A stretch of 64,000 nt of DNA, taken from NCBI GenBank assembly GCA_001566295.1, contig KQ964247.1:3286001-3350000 (forward strand). The letters are read 5' to 3'. The stretch's first letter is position 1. Every line of letters starts with the position of its first letter. Under the pieces are notes generated by a model. The model was not told the DNA's origin. It saw only the letters and a program-made list of their open reading frames with translations, and did no database searches. This DNA is from Microdochium bolleyi (lineage: Eukaryota; Ascomycota; Sordariomycetes; Xylariales; Microdochiaceae). Both the position numbers and the translations under genes were made by a program. This document shows positions 1 to 12,816 of the stretch, piece by piece.

Positions 1-2770
1 GACCAGCACAACAGCCCCCCTGCTAGCCTTCAGCACAGCGTCGTGGCGTTCTGGAAACCCCCCTGGGCCGGAGCGTTCCGCGCATACGCCAACCACCTGG
101 AAGAAGCCAGTGAGCTGGGCTGGGGTCAGTGCCTGGCAGTGTGTGACCCCCCCTGGTCTGACGGGAGACCTAGCCAGTTGTGAGGCTGGCCCATCATCGA
201 ACCACAGGACAGATGTGAGATTGTTCCTCCAAGCCGAGCACACGCTCTCAGGTGCTTGTGCCGCGGTGGTTGAGCAGAGACTCGTTTGGGTGTCTTGGCT
301 GCAGCGATAACCCGAGCCAACCAGATCTTCCGATGCCTGCGTGGGCCCCTCGTCGTCTTTCACTTGCGGACGAGGAAGTGGTGTCGCAGCATTCCATGCT
401 CTTGGGTGAGAGCAAGCCACTGGACTAAGAAGAGGATTCCATGCTGTGCTTCGTCAACGCCCATGAGGACGAGCTCAATCACAGTTGCCAAGCGCTTGCG
501 GATTTCGGCAAGGAGAACTCTTGAGATGAAAGGTGAGCGAACCAATCTGACGGAGTGAGTTCGACCTGAAAATGTGATGTGCAAAGTGCGGGGATTAACG
601 AGACTAAGATCGATCGGTGGGGGGCATTGATGAATGGCTCCCGAGTGGTGCAAGAAGCCGGGTGTTGGTGTTTCGGGACGGGCGATGTTTCAGGCGTGGG
701 CGGCCACTCAACCGACGGCAACATGATTAAAATAGCAAGGACGGCCTTCTTGAACGACATGGAGCAGGTGAAGCACCAGCCGTGCTCCGGGTTCACAATG
801 CAATATCTACGACGGCGTACACAATGCACGAGGCTGTCTGAAGCATGACGTCCATCGTCATGGCAGACCCGACCTTTCAACAAGGGCGAGGGCGAGAGCG
901 AGGGCGACGCTGACTCGTGCTCTCAACGCCGTCTTCCCCTATTGTCGAGTCAGTGCGCCCTGATCCCACGATCTGGAGGCTGAGAGAGTTGTACTGATTC
1001 ATTTTCTAGAGTGTCTAGAGCCCTTTCCAGAATAATTGTCCAGTCCGTCGCAATCACAGTGCGTTTGGGAAGAGGCTGCGCTGCTCTTGTTAAGTACATA
1101 GCCTCAATGATCCACTCATCCTATCTATCCTCATTGATGGCCTTTCGTCGTCGGATCTGCCAGGAGACCTAGACTTCGTCCAAGAATGGAGGACGCGTGT
1201 GCATTCGTGTGCTCCGCTGCGCGGCTCACTCCAGCGCTCCGCGTGGCGTCTGCTGGCAGCTCCAGCGGCCGCAACGAGACATCTGGAGCGAGCATCTCCG
1301 CATGGGCCCCTCATGTTTCACAAGGCTCCTTCAAGACCCCATGTGTGCGTCGTCGACTCGACGGGTTGCTCGGTACAGGGTGTGATGTATCTGCAAGTGG
1401 CCAGATGACACCTCGCAGCCGCACCGAGAGCACGCTGGAACGAGGCAAGCTCTTGACTTCAGATGGTGAATGGGTCATTGGACTCTTCTTGTCGAGCCTT
1501 GTCCAAGCATGCTTGTGTGATGGAGCCCTAGCAGTGAACAATGTGCCTCCTTGCCTGCCTGCCCACTCCACCAATGGTTTGCTCCACGACATGTGTCGTG
1601 TCTAACCGGCGGAAAGGAAGAGTGCAAGAGTGAGTCCGCAGCCACGGTTCTGAGTCAATCGCCTGTGAGATGGGGTGTCGCGTGCTGAAGACTCCTAGTC
1701 GACCCTGCAACGAATTCGTGACGGCTTGCCATTGTGCGGCTGTGGCCAAGCAGGAGGCAGGCGAGCTGCTTCAAGGTGGAGCTACCTAGCGGCTTCATGC
1801 TGTGATGCCTCCAGACCCTTGATTCGCACGCCAAACCTCCACCCGTCCCTGTCCTTCCCTTCTGTTCGAGCCCTCCTTTCCTCATCCCCGTCCCCTTTGC
1901 ACGCTCTCCGGTGCTTTTGCCCTCCACCTCGGTCTCTCTCTCTCTCTGTCCTCTCCTCTCCACCTCCTTCTTCTTCTCTCCTCGCAGCCCGCCAATGTCG
2001 GTCTTGCTTAGGCCTCACAACGACGACCTCTTGTGCACGAGCCCTTCGCCCGCCCACCCTTCGTCTCCTGCTCCACCAGTGCCACGCCAAATCCCTGGCT
2101 CGAGGTCAAAAGCTTGCTGAGTGTGCTCCAGGGCTGGCCCGCCTAAACCTGCTACAGCACCAAGGTACCCTCCTGCCAACAGTCGAACACCGGCCACGTC
2201 TGCCGTCATCTCTCCACTACAAGGTGTCCGATACGAGCTCGAAATCGCCAACCTCGTCGTTCCTTGCACTGCCCTCGACCACGCTGCCGATCATCGCATC
2301 TCATATCGTTCCTGTTCAAAGCTTACACGCAGCTACCGATTCCTGCATCCGGTCCCTTGCCAGAGCGACTCCTTGGCCTCCATCAAGAACTCGGCCGGCC
2401 CCTTTTGTAATTACCTGCACAGCAAACGAGCGGGATTACCCATCTTCGATACTCTTCATTCCTTCAACGCCACTTTCTCCCGCGGCCGACGCCAGCGATC
2501 CAACAAGACCGCGATTCCCTTGTCCTATTGTCGTTGCAACGCAGGACAATCTACGTATACTCTGGTCGACCAAGACGTGGCTTTACAACACGGACATTCA
2601 AGTCGGCCATAATTTTGTTGTGGGGGACACGCAGGGACACGATTCGGACTGCAACACAGTTCCCATCCTGCCATCCTTCTCCGCACAGGGTCCAATCACC
2701 ACTTGCACCAATCTTGAGCGACATTCATCACTATCGTGAATGAAGCCTGGTGTGTTAAAGGTAATCGATA
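1..2770. other. Intergenic / promoter and 5' leader region, no supported gene
   Basis: No reading frame here resembles a known protein. Several frames are open, one of over 300 codons between 1726 and 2739, but their composition (Ser/Pro/Arg/Cys-rich, no domain) fits a T/C-rich leader read by chance. From about 1840 to 1990 the + strand is strongly pyrimidine-rich (CT repeats, then TTCTTCTCTCC), as is common at transcription starts of filamentous fungi. The leader of the PUF-type gene that starts at 2771 probably begins in or after this tract. The first 1.8 kb hold nothing I can name. Confidence 0.5.
1840..1990 (+). promoter_or_regulatory. Pyrimidine-rich tract, probable core promoter / transcription start area
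   Basis: A run dominated by C and T on the + strand, including a TCTCTCTCTCTC stretch near 1930-1945 and TTCTTCTTCTCTCC just after it. Such CT boxes commonly lie at the transcription start of highly expressed genes in filamentous ascomycetes. It lies 0.8-0.9 kb before the PUF gene start. It ends in CTCGCAG, so it could also be the 3' end of a leader intron. The role is inferred from composition only. Confidence 0.35.
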
Positions 2771-5700
2771 ATGTCGAATGCTAGATCCGAAAACGTGCCT
2801 CCGGGCTTTTCCGCCGGGCCTGGCATGCCTCCCAGCAACCAGGGCCGTTCGTCCTCGCCAACTGCCAACTCCATCACTGGCATGGATGCGACTGCAATGA
2901 GGGCTCCTTTTGGCCTCAACGCCCCGAACAAGATGGCTGGAGCGTCCCGCTCAGGGAACAACTCGCCCTCGCATGACTCGCCCGGAGGCCCTGGTCGGCT
3001 CTTCTCAAAGCGGTAAGTCGAAGTCGTGGCCTTCATGATTGAGCTACTCCGTGTTTTGATACTCATGCCACCTTTCTCTTCACATTAGTGCGCGCGAGAT
3101 CCAGGCTCAAGAAGGTGTCGCTGGCTTGCCACCATTGAACCCCTGGGGCGGCCCGCCCACCAGTGGAAACTCGACACCCCTCCGAGAAAATATCCCCGAG
3201 TCACCTACCGACGGTTTCCCTGACTTTGTGCAGCTGCCAACCGCCGACAGCGGACCATCGACTAGGCGAGCTCGAGCCGGGACAGTCCCGTCCCGATTTC
3301 CTGGCGCCGCTCCAGGTGGTGGGGGAAGTGCTTTCCCAAGCATGAACCCAATGGTTCCTCAGACGTCCCGTCCGACACCGTCGCAGAGCCCATTCAAGTC
3401 CCCCTCGCCGACGATCAACGATCTCCCCATTGATGCACCTCGCTCCTCAACACTGCTCTCTCGTCTTCGAGCGGGTTCGCTGCCACAGCGTAGCCCGTTC
3501 GCTCCTAATTCTGGAAGCAACTCGCCTTTCGGCCCATCCGTCTTCAGCACTTGGAACGCGCCAGGCCGCGACAGGACCAATACTCTTGCCAGCATCGCAA
3601 GTGTTGGTTCCAACGGACCGAGCTCTCCCGCACAGTCAGCCTTCTCCAAAGAGGGAACTGGTGACAATGACGTCCATATGCGAACACTGGACTATCTAGG
3701 ACTTGCCGAGACCCCGCAGCCAGCTCGAGCTCAGCTTGCACCAACGTATTTGCCTCCCATGGTCGATTTCACCAAGCAGGCCAACCGCTTCCGGTCCTAC
3801 TCGGTGAACAACAAGGACAAGTACGCGGACGAGGAGGACGATTATGGGGAGGATGACCTGGTGAACCATTACGCGCAATTGCAGGATCAGCTCGCAGCGA
3901 CAAACGCTGCGATTCAACAGCACAACCTGGCTGTGCAGGCTTTCGCCTCACAAGCTTCAGTTACCCGGCCGCGTGCCCGCACTGCGGGTGTGCTGGAGCT
4001 GCAGAATTCTGGCTCTCGGCTGATGCGCAACTACTACCCCACGCCCTCGCGTCTTGACAACTCGATGACTGTATCTGATCTGGGGCTCGCCGATGACAAG
4101 GCTTTTGACGATCTCCCGAATGCTTTGGCGGGTATGAATCTGGGAAGGTCAAATAGCCGCAACAACGGGCTTCTATCCGCTGAGGAAGCCGGGCTTGAAG
4201 GCCCAACGAGTGCTCTCTGGCTGGGTAGCATCCCGACATCGACAACCACCTCGACGCTCACTGAGATGTTCAAGTCTCACGGTCCGATCTTGTCCGCCCG
4301 TGTACTCACTCACAAGAACTGCGGGTTCGTCAATTTCGAACGGGTCGACAGCGCCATCTCAGCCAAGGCCAGCATGAATGGCAAGGAGATTTTTCCTGGA
4401 GCAGGCCCGATCAGGATCAACTTCGCTAAGCCGCCGTCGGCTTCTGGCACGCCGGGCCATGACGGTGCTTTCCCGAGTCCCAGTCCGGACCCGTTCTCGA
4501 AGGGCCAGGACTCCACAGCGCCCAGTGCCGCGCCTCCAACCGCTGATCGTCCTGCGCTTAGCACGAAGCTCGTCAACACGGTACCTGTGATCGCTCCGCT
4601 TCACGAAATGACTGGCGATATCCTGCAGATTGTCAAGTCGTTCGGCGCGACAGAGGAGGACTCTGCTCGCATTGCGAGCACTTTGCAATCGGCCATCCAT
4701 TTCACAACCTACCACGACGAAATTCCGCCGATCCGTGAGCCAACGCATACTCGTGTTCACGACGCACCAAAGCTGAGAGACATTCGCAAGCGCATCGACA
4801 ACCAGAGCCTCTCTCAGGCGGAGATCGAGAACGTTGCTGTTGACATGCTGCCTGAGATCGCCGAGTTGGCCTCGGATTACCTTGGCAACACCGTGGTTCA
4901 GAAGTTGTTCGAACACTGCTCGGACGAGATCCGTGATGCGATGCTGGCTGAAATCGCGCCTCGCATTGCTGAGATTGGCGTACACAAGAACGGAACTTGG
5001 GCAGCGCAGAAGATCATTGATGTCTGCAAGACACCGCACCAGATGCGCCTCATCACTGAACATGTCCGCCCGTACACGATTCCACTGTTCCTTGACCAGT
5101 ACGGCAACTACGTTCTGCAAGGATGCCTCAAGTTCGGCACACCTTTCAACGACTTCATCTTCGAAACGATGCTTACTAGAATGTGGGACATTGGCCAGGG
5201 CCGGTACGGCGCCAGGGCGATGAGGGCGTGCCTGGAGAGCCACCACGCTTCTAAAGACCAGCAGCGAATGCTTGCTGCTGCCATCGCTCTCCACAGCGTC
5301 CAGCTGGCCACGAACGCAAATGGTGCCCTGCTTCTGACCTGGTTCCTAGACACATGCACCTTCCCTCAGAGGCGCAGTGTGCTGGCTCCTCAGCTCGTTC
5401 CTTACCTCGTCCACTTGTGCACTCACAAGGTCGCCTACTTGACTGTTCTCAAGGTCATCAACCAGAAGGCCGAGGCCGAGGCCAGAGATACCATCCTGCA
5501 GGCTCTATTTTTCACACCCAACGATCAGATACTCGAGGCAATCCTGAGCGACCATGCTTGTGGAGCCACGCTGATTTTCAAAGTCTTGACAACACCGTTC
5601 TTTGATGAAAGCATCAGGAGCCAAGTCGTGGAGAACGTAAAGAGTGTCCTCATCCGGATCAAGGCTCAGCCGAACCAAGGCTACAAGCGCTTGATGGATG

Positions 5701-6414
5701 AGGTTGGCTTGTCGACTCGCACTGGCGGTGCTGCCTCTCGCGATCACTCGGTGAACCGTAACGCCGGTGCTGACCGACCTCGTCCTGCTTCCAGGCAAGC
5801 TCAGGCTCAAGCCCAGGCTCAAGCAACAGTCGCTGCGCAGCAGAATCCGCAATTCAGCAACCAATTCATGAACCCTCTGAACCCTAACAGTGGCAACAAC
5901 TTTGATATGGCTGGATACGCGGGCGCTCGCGGCGATGGCAGCGAGGCTGGCATGCCTCCTTTCGGAGCCTATGGTCCTCAAGGGCCAATGTTCGGAGCTG
6001 GTGGCGCGCCCATGAACCCAGTCAATATGCAGCAGCTCCAATTCCAGCAAGGCATGATACCGCGCGGGGCCCCTGGCATGAACAATTTCTACCCTCCCAT
6101 GCAAGCCGGTTTCAATGGCTACAATGGGCCTGCTCCCGGCATGGACCAGTTCCGTGGACAGAATGCTGCTAACGGCAGCCCCGGGCAGCCCCAGAATGCA
6201 GCTCAGTTTGCACCTCCCGGCTTTGGCATGACCATGAACATGGGCGGCTTCAACTACGGCGCTCAGGGCATAAACGGCATGCCGAACATGCCATACATGC
6301 AGGAGCAGCCTGCCAACAACAATCGTAGAGGACGTGTAAGTTGCTCATGATCGCACACGCTGCTTATGAAGTTTGCATGAATCACCGTACTGACATACGA
6401 ACCTGCAGAGATGA
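2771..6414 (+). CDS. jsn1: Pumilio/PUF RNA-binding protein with RRM, JSN1/PUF2 type
   Basis: Exons 2771-3012, 3089-6335 and 6409-6414 give 1164 residues; both introns are GT-AG. The protein has a long Ser/Pro/Gly-rich N-terminus, an RRM at roughly residues 455-530 (LWLGSIP as RNP2-like, CGFVNFE as RNP1-like), then Pumilio repeats at about 655-950 with typical helices such as GNTVVQKLFEHC, NGTWAAQKIIDVC and YGNYVLQGCLKFG. The tail is Gln/Asn/Met/Gly-rich, of low complexity, and ends in Arg-Gly-Arg-Arg. RRM plus PUF in one chain is the architecture of yeast Jsn1/Puf2, which bind 3' UTRs of mRNAs for membrane and mitochondria-associated proteins. ATG 2771 is the first in-frame start after the leader. 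The final coding exon is just one Arg codon and the stop. Convergent with the PHD gene at 7355. The family call is firm; paralogue identity (Jsn1 or Puf2) is not resolvable. Confidence 0.9.
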
Positions 6415-7354
6415 TTGAACCCCAACGCAGACCACGTTCGCCACGAGCATGAATGTGCCCGGCAACGAAGGCCTTGACGCCCCGCGAAAGGAACTTGCCG
6501 GGGGAAGGGTAGAAGTCCAGAGTACCAATGAGAGGGCTGGCGACCGCATTAGTATCATCAGGACCTTTGCCAGGGAAACGCTTGGGTGCACTAGATAAGA
6601 GACAGGAGAATGAGACGGGTGAAAAAGGTTTGGAGAGGAAAGTGGAGATGCTATCTATCTGTTGTAGATCACGACGACATGTCCCGCGCAGCTTTTGTTT
6701 TGTTTTAGGTTCGAGATGACACGAAAGAGAAAAGAGATCTGTAACATATGAAGATATTTTGAATGTGCCTAAGACTCTGGTGTCTCACTATGAACCACGA
6801 CATCTCACACGATTCACGGTTGACGGAAGAGAAGCCAAGAGTCTCTTCGCTGGAAAAAATTGTATTCGGTCAGCTACCTAGCTCTCCACCAGACCATGTC
6901 GTTCTCCTCGTGGCTTGCTGGCTCGCTGGCCCCCCCTGGCTACCGTTGTCTGCATATCTTGGGTTTCGCCACCTCATTGCTAGGTAGTGCTGGTCTATAG
7001 TAGTTCGTGTTGCAGTATAGGGGGTAGCATATGTTCGGTGCCGTGGCGCTGGCGTTCGTTGGTCGCCATCAAAGAGCGCTGTGTGCCATGTTGCGGGCCA
7101 CAAGGTTGGGTGATGGAAGGCATGTTGGTGACTCCGCCGGGCAAAGCCCCTGACCATTGTCGCTGTGGCTCCAAGCCTCCGTGGAGGGCATGTTACAGGA
7201 AAGGCGCGAGAGAAAAAGTACATAATTCTGGGTATCATAGTTGGCGGGGTCTCGCGACTGCTCATAGAGATGGTTATGGAAATCTTGTTCTGCAACACGT
7301 TCGCCCTGCCCTTGTGAAATCGTTGGCAGGGACAGTGGCAGCCATGTGAACTGG
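6415..7354. other. Convergent 3' intergenic region
   Basis: This 940-base stretch lies between the ends of two converging genes (PUF-type on +, PHD-type on -). No frame has protein-like features. It should hold the two 3' UTRs and poly(A) sites; I see no strong hairpin or repeat. Confidence 0.6.
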
Positions 7355-10300
7355 CTAGTCAAGCTGCATAGCGGAATCATTGCTCCGTCGGCGTTTGCTC
7401 TCGTGCGCAGTGTCACTGATGGGCAAATAGGCCACAGTGTCATCAAGCGGCGGATCCGTGGTTGTCATAGGTTGGCCACGCTTAGCCAGTAGCCGTGCGA
7501 CCGACGCTCGGAGAGCATCAGCCTCTGCAAGCATGGTCTGCAGAGCGTTCACATCGAGTTGTCTCAGATCACCGGAGGCTATCCTTTCCGCATCACCTGT
7601 TGCCATGATGGATATTACGGCTGGATCGGCGTTGGCCTTTTAAGTTCAGGGTTAGCTAGCATTCGTGGCGGGGACATCAGGATTTTGCATTGCTGTACTC
7701 ACAAGCATGGCTTGTACAAGTTGGCTCACGCCATCGCTGCCAGCTTGGCTGAGTTGTGCAAGATTTAGTGCTGCCTGTTGCTCTTCCAGGCTACGAACAA
7801 CCGGTACCGTTGCACGAGCGGGGTCTGTCACGTCCGTGAGGCGTGGGCGCTTGCGGTTTTTGTTGACACTATATCACTTTGCATCAGTAACGACTTTGAG
7901 AGTCATTGTCTCGTGATGCAAGTCACTTACCGTGAAATAAAGTCCAGCTTGATACCCCGCTCCGGAACACGATAAACGCGGCCGAAGTTCTGCAGCAGTG
8001 TCTCATCATCCTCGCTGTCTTCCTCAATTTCGATGTTACCATTGTTTGTGAGTCCACGACTGAATGACTGGTCGATGATAGGTGCTCCCTTGATCTTGCG
8101 CAGCTTGTGAGCTGGTGCAAGCTTGGCCATCAGCCCAAAAGCCATGTCATCAACGTGACAGGGACACCTGAAGTTTTTCGGCAGTACCGGGTTGGCCGAT
8201 GGTGGGTCAAGGCAATCGAGGTGCCAATAGCGGGAACACTCTGAAATAGAGCAAGGAAGCAGTACGCGATCACCAGATGACCCAGAGGATCCCTGGTGGC
8301 AACTATAACATAAGGCTGGGGTCCCGTCACTAGTCTTCACGGGGAAGAAGTCGAACGGCTCGTCCGTGTAGCCTTTTCTGCCTGGCCTGATATGCGAAGT
8401 GTTCAGTCAGGTTTAGCTGATCGAGTAGAAAAGATGTCAATGAGGCACTCACCTGGTTTTCGGCCCTGCAGGCGCGATGTCTTCGTACTCGCCGTCTGGC
8501 CCGGTCTTGACGCCCTCAAAATACTCTCTGATCCTTTCTGGAAGTCTGAATGCACGGGGGTTCTTCCGGTCGATAGCGCTCAGCAGGAGACCGAAGACGC
8601 CGCCCTTCTTCTCTCCAACCGGTGGATAAGCTCGATATGTGCACTCATTACAATACCAGTCATCGCCTGCTGTGGCTTGGTCCAAAGGAGGGTCGATGCA
8701 TGCAAAGTGGAAGGCATATGTGCATCCATCACAACAGACGAGTTCGCCATTTCCACCACACGCATAACAGGAGTCGTCATTATCGTCCTAAAGATATCTG
8801 TCAACTGGCTGGTCATATCCCGAGCGCGACTGAGACCCCTGTAGATGGGGCATAATGCTTGGATGGTGAGGGCAACAAACCTTATCATTTGGAGGTCCGA
8901 AGCCGAGTGGACTGGGGCGGTCACCACTGCTACGAGGAACGCCAGCAGCTGTGCCCTTCTTCTTCATTGGACTAGACAGATGCGCGTAAGCTTCACAGCA
9001 AGAGAATGAGGCCTGAGGCGCATGGTGGGTAGGAGCCACTCAAAACGCCTCTCACATTGCCAATAGCGACAAGGTTGTGGTTGTGAGACCGTGCGTGAGA
9101 TGTGAGGTGGTCGGCAGGTACTGGGGGATAACTTACGATGTCTTGACACGTAGCCCGCCACGCGCTCGCTTGCCCGATCGTGGATTTGTGGGCGTCGCCG
9201 CACGCGACGCACGGCCAGAAGCGAGTTCCAACTCAGGCCTGGCAGAGAATGAGGTTGGGGATGATGGGAACTCATCCAGCTCATCGTGAGTCCTCTTGGC
9301 TGCCCTCGTGGCTCTTGACCCAGGCGCTGGCGTCCTCAATGAGCGACTGTTCTCAGCAGTGGATGACTGTGCACGAGAAGCCGGGGTCCGGGCCGCCTGC
9401 TGAACCTCGTCAGCGAGGTCAGCTGCGAGAGGGACCCGTGTGAAGCTATCCTCGGTGGCCACCTGGAGTGCTTTGCTGTTTGACGCCTTTGTGACAAGCT
9501 TCTTCTTCTCGTATGGCAGAAGATCGCCAACGTCACCGTAGCGGCTTGCAAACTTGAGAGTGCCGGGCTGTGGATGAGATGCAGCGTCGCTGATGGCGGC
9601 GGGCATGCTCGGGCCCGAAGATGATGATGAGGATGAGAGTGGATGTTGAGCTGTGTTTGAGGAGCGAGCAGGTTTGGGGCCGGCCGCATCCTTCTTTTTG
9701 GCCGCGGGTTTCTTGTGCGACAGCCTGATTGGTTGTCCTGTGCCAACCGGGGTGGGAGCAACACCTGCCGCATCGACACGATCCTGGCCGTCCTCCTGTT
9801 CGTCCGTCGATGCGACAGCAGTCTCGTCGTGCTCTGCAGCAAATGTGCTAAAGTCCAGCTCGTCCTCGTCGAGGGACGACAGGGACGACAGGCTGCTGAG
9901 GGAGTCTGATCGTGACCTCTTCTGGGGCGATTTGCGGTCCCCGGGGGTGCCCTTGGCACTAGCGGCGCGCGACTTCTTGGGTGTGTCTTGGAGGGGGGAA
10001 ACTGCGCCACTACCACGTAGACCACTCCCGCTTCCATTTGCCAACACGGGCTCTGCCGAGTCTAATTTGAGCTTCTTGTTAGGCGGCTCTGCGCTGTCCT
10101 CGTCGATCTCTTGCTCCTCGGTCGTGGCCATCTCCATGGTAAGCAGCTCCGCGTAAGGCGCAGGCTTAGCCGTGCTAGGACTTGCCCTGCTGCCGTCAGA
10201 GGGGGGCACAAAATAGTCGTAGGCGTTGCCGTTCCGTGCTCCATCCTTCTTCTTTTCTTTGATCAGTCTCGTAAATTCCTGGAGCGTCTCGATATCTGCC

Positions 10301-11190
10301 CTTTGGTGCGCGATATCCTCGATCATGGCCACGAAGTGAGGGTCGTTCTGGTAATCGTCGTACAGTAGCCGGATAGCGAATGCAGTGGGATACCGGTTGT
10401 AGTCCAGGGCCTCCTCGACAGCAAGCTCAACTACTTTGTCTGCCATGTCTTTATCCTCAGGTTCGCGATCCCTGGTGGACGACGGAGCGCGGAAAACAGC
10501 TGGTTGTGGGGGGCTGGGGCTGGATTGATGGCGGGTTTTGCGCCTCGTGGACTGCCTCCTCGTCACAGCAGCCTCTGCCGTACCATTCGTGGCGGGTTCT
10601 GGTTCCTCCTCAGCCGCCTTGAGAATCTGCTTGGCAGCTGATTTCCGCGGCTTCTTTGTCTTTTTAGGAACGTAATCCTCGTCTGCACCGTCATCTATGA
10701 CTAGTGGGATGTGATTCGGCCGTGAAAGGGGTGGCTGTGGCTGACTCTGCTCCGTTTCCATTTCGAGCGGAGGCACTGAGGAGGACCTCGATGGCGATGC
10801 ACTGGAAGCTTCGATGGTGGCAAGCGCGACTGACTGCGAGTATGGCATGACCTTGAAGGTAGTCTTCCTGGTGGCTGGCGCAGCTTCTGAGGCGACAATT
10901 TCCTCATCGCATCCTGGGGAAGGAGACGACGGTATGATCTTGCCCGAAGCTGTCTTCTTGAGTATGTTGGCCTTGGGTAGCGTCCCCAGCGGTGCCATAT
11001 TCTCGAGCACGCCCGACCGTATGAGGCCTGAATCCTGGAAGCTCGGCTTGTTCCGCACAGGCGGCTCCAACCAGCTCCGCATGAAATTCCGCTGCTCCCT
11101 GGTGACGGACCCTTTCCCCTGCGATGCGGCAGCCGGGCTCGAGTAACGAGATCGTGTCGCCTTTGACGGCTGTTGGCTTGATGACGACAT
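7355..11190 (-). CDS. rco1: Rco1-like double PHD finger protein, Rpd3S histone deacetylase subunit
   Basis: Six exons in transcript order, 11190-9137, 8971-8881, 8787-8703 continuing to 8453, 8386-7931, 7868-7703 and 7636-7355, give 1127 residues in one frame with GT-AG introns of 165, 93, 66, 62 and 66 bases. The N-terminal 700 residues are disordered and rich in Ser, Pro, Lys and acidic patches, with a folded-looking segment around a LLYDDYQNDPHF motif. PHD finger 1 lies near residues 720-770 (CYACGG, CCDGC, FHFAC, WYCNEC). A second, atypical PHD follows at about 850-905 (CYSCHQG, ISECSRYWHLDCL, FRCPCH). Two separated PHD fingers after a long N-terminus match Rco1/Cph1, which with Eaf3 targets Rpd3S to H3K36-methylated gene bodies. 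ATG 11190 begins a Ser-rich start; earlier in-frame codons look like leader. One donor (8880, GTTTGT) is weak. Other PHD proteins, such as Nto1, fit less well. Confidence 0.82.
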
Positions 11191-12816
11191 GATTTCGAGG
11201 CTTTTGGACCAGCCGGGCCCCTTTGTGGTGTGTCGTGGTGAAGATTCTAGTGGTGTGCTGCGACGTGCTGCTGGCCACGCGGCTGCTCTTGTGCCTCCTC
11301 CGCGGGAGCCGAAAGAAAGGATGCGCAGCTGGCCTCGCCTACAAGACTGCTGTTCGAGGTCAGCTTCTGGTTCAAGAGTAGTTCTGGGACGAGGGTGCAA
11401 TACTTGTCTGTGGCTCTGACGCAGACCGGCGACGCGTTCCGACAGCACGTGGATGGTTCGTGGAGAGTGCTTGCTGGCTGGGTTGAGGGTGAAGCAAGCT
11501 AGAGGAGCTCCCCGAGCCGTCAGGTTTAGTGGCCGCCAACGCAGCGACACAGCACTGGGTCCAGTGGATTGCAGCGCCCGACACCACCCAAGACCACCAG
11601 CCACGGAGCGGCCACCCGTGGGCCTGCCTTTGCCCAAAATTTCACAGGGCAGTGTGTCTACACTTGCACCTGAGCAGGGTCACCATGCAGGTCATCGCGC
11701 TCGCGACCCGAGGTCAGGAGCAGCCCACTTTACGCGTCAAGCATCGCGATATTTCACCTTCGGTATTGCCAAACACCATCCTTGGACTCGCCTCCCTGCA
11801 CCTTACAAGATCCCTCAGTGTGCGCACATGCTCTCCCGGCTGAAGAACCGGCACAAAACCCCATGCTGCTGCTGTAGGCTCCCGTCAGATGTCTCGCACT
11901 TGACGACCCCTTTCTTGACATACTGGAACAAGGTCGTGGTCGTGGCATGGTACTTAGGACAACACAACACGAGTCACTCCATCGCGGATGTCGCGATTTA
12001 GCCACTCCGCGAAGCTGATTTTCGTCTCTCCCCTTGGCCCCTTGGGGCAGTAACACTGTGATCTTTTCATGTCCTTCTTCATTGTGCTACCATCACATCT
12101 TCTGTCTATCACCGGGTCGATAGGTATTCCCGCCTCCCACCTCTTGCATTCCAGCCGAGCTTGGCACTGCAGTCCCCGTATTTAGGCAATGGCTCCTGCC
12201 ACCGCCAGTCATTTCAACTTGGAACCTGGTAGAGCCAAGACTGTGTATCGTACATAGTGCGTGCTCGTCATATGCATCTGCTGTTTGCTGAACCTCCACA
12301 AGCAGAGCAATACACTGCGGGAACAGGTCAAAGTATATGTGCACGCCATGGAGCCCTGACCAACGCGGACCTAGATGCGAGTAATCCCCGGACCTTCATC
12401 TGAAAAGCGATCAGCAACTCACCACTGGTACGTGCCAATCTAGTCGTCACAGTCGTTTTAAGTCCCTAGTCACGCCACACTTGGTCCATCGCGGGTTTGG
12501 CCTTTTGCAAAATTTATTTCATTTCGTTCTGCACTGCCTACTGCCTCTTAGAGTGATGGTTCTGTCCCTTCTGTCCCTTTTCATGAATTTTGACTCTTGT
12601 CGCTATCCAAACGGTGTCGGGTTGAAGCTGTCAATATAAGAACAGGCACAACACCGCTGCGTCTGGGATCGCAAGGAGTTTCGAAGCTGGCCAGGGGTAT
12701 GAACGCCCTGATTTAACCAGACGAGGCTCACCATACGTGATGCATAGATATCATTTCCGGGCGTTGTTGGCTTTGTTGATCCTTATGTAGCAAAGGCACG
12801 ATCGATGTGGGAATAT
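11191..12816. other. Intergenic region, promoter of the PHD gene and 3' flank of the M24 gene
   Basis: About 1.6 kb lies between the start of the PHD gene and the stop of the EBP1-like gene, both on the minus strand. Open frames of up to 180 codons on + (near 11453-12001) show no domain, no plausible intron pattern and a Cys/His/Arg-rich composition, so I do not call them. The sequence becomes more A/T-rich after 12.4 kb, consistent with the 3' UTR of the EBP1-like gene. Confidence 0.5.

Noticed and set aside
1726..2739. 337-codon open frame on + before the PUF gene
   Set aside because: It ends 32 bases before the PUF start, lies in T/C-rich leader sequence and its product is Ser/Pro/Leu-rich with no domain.
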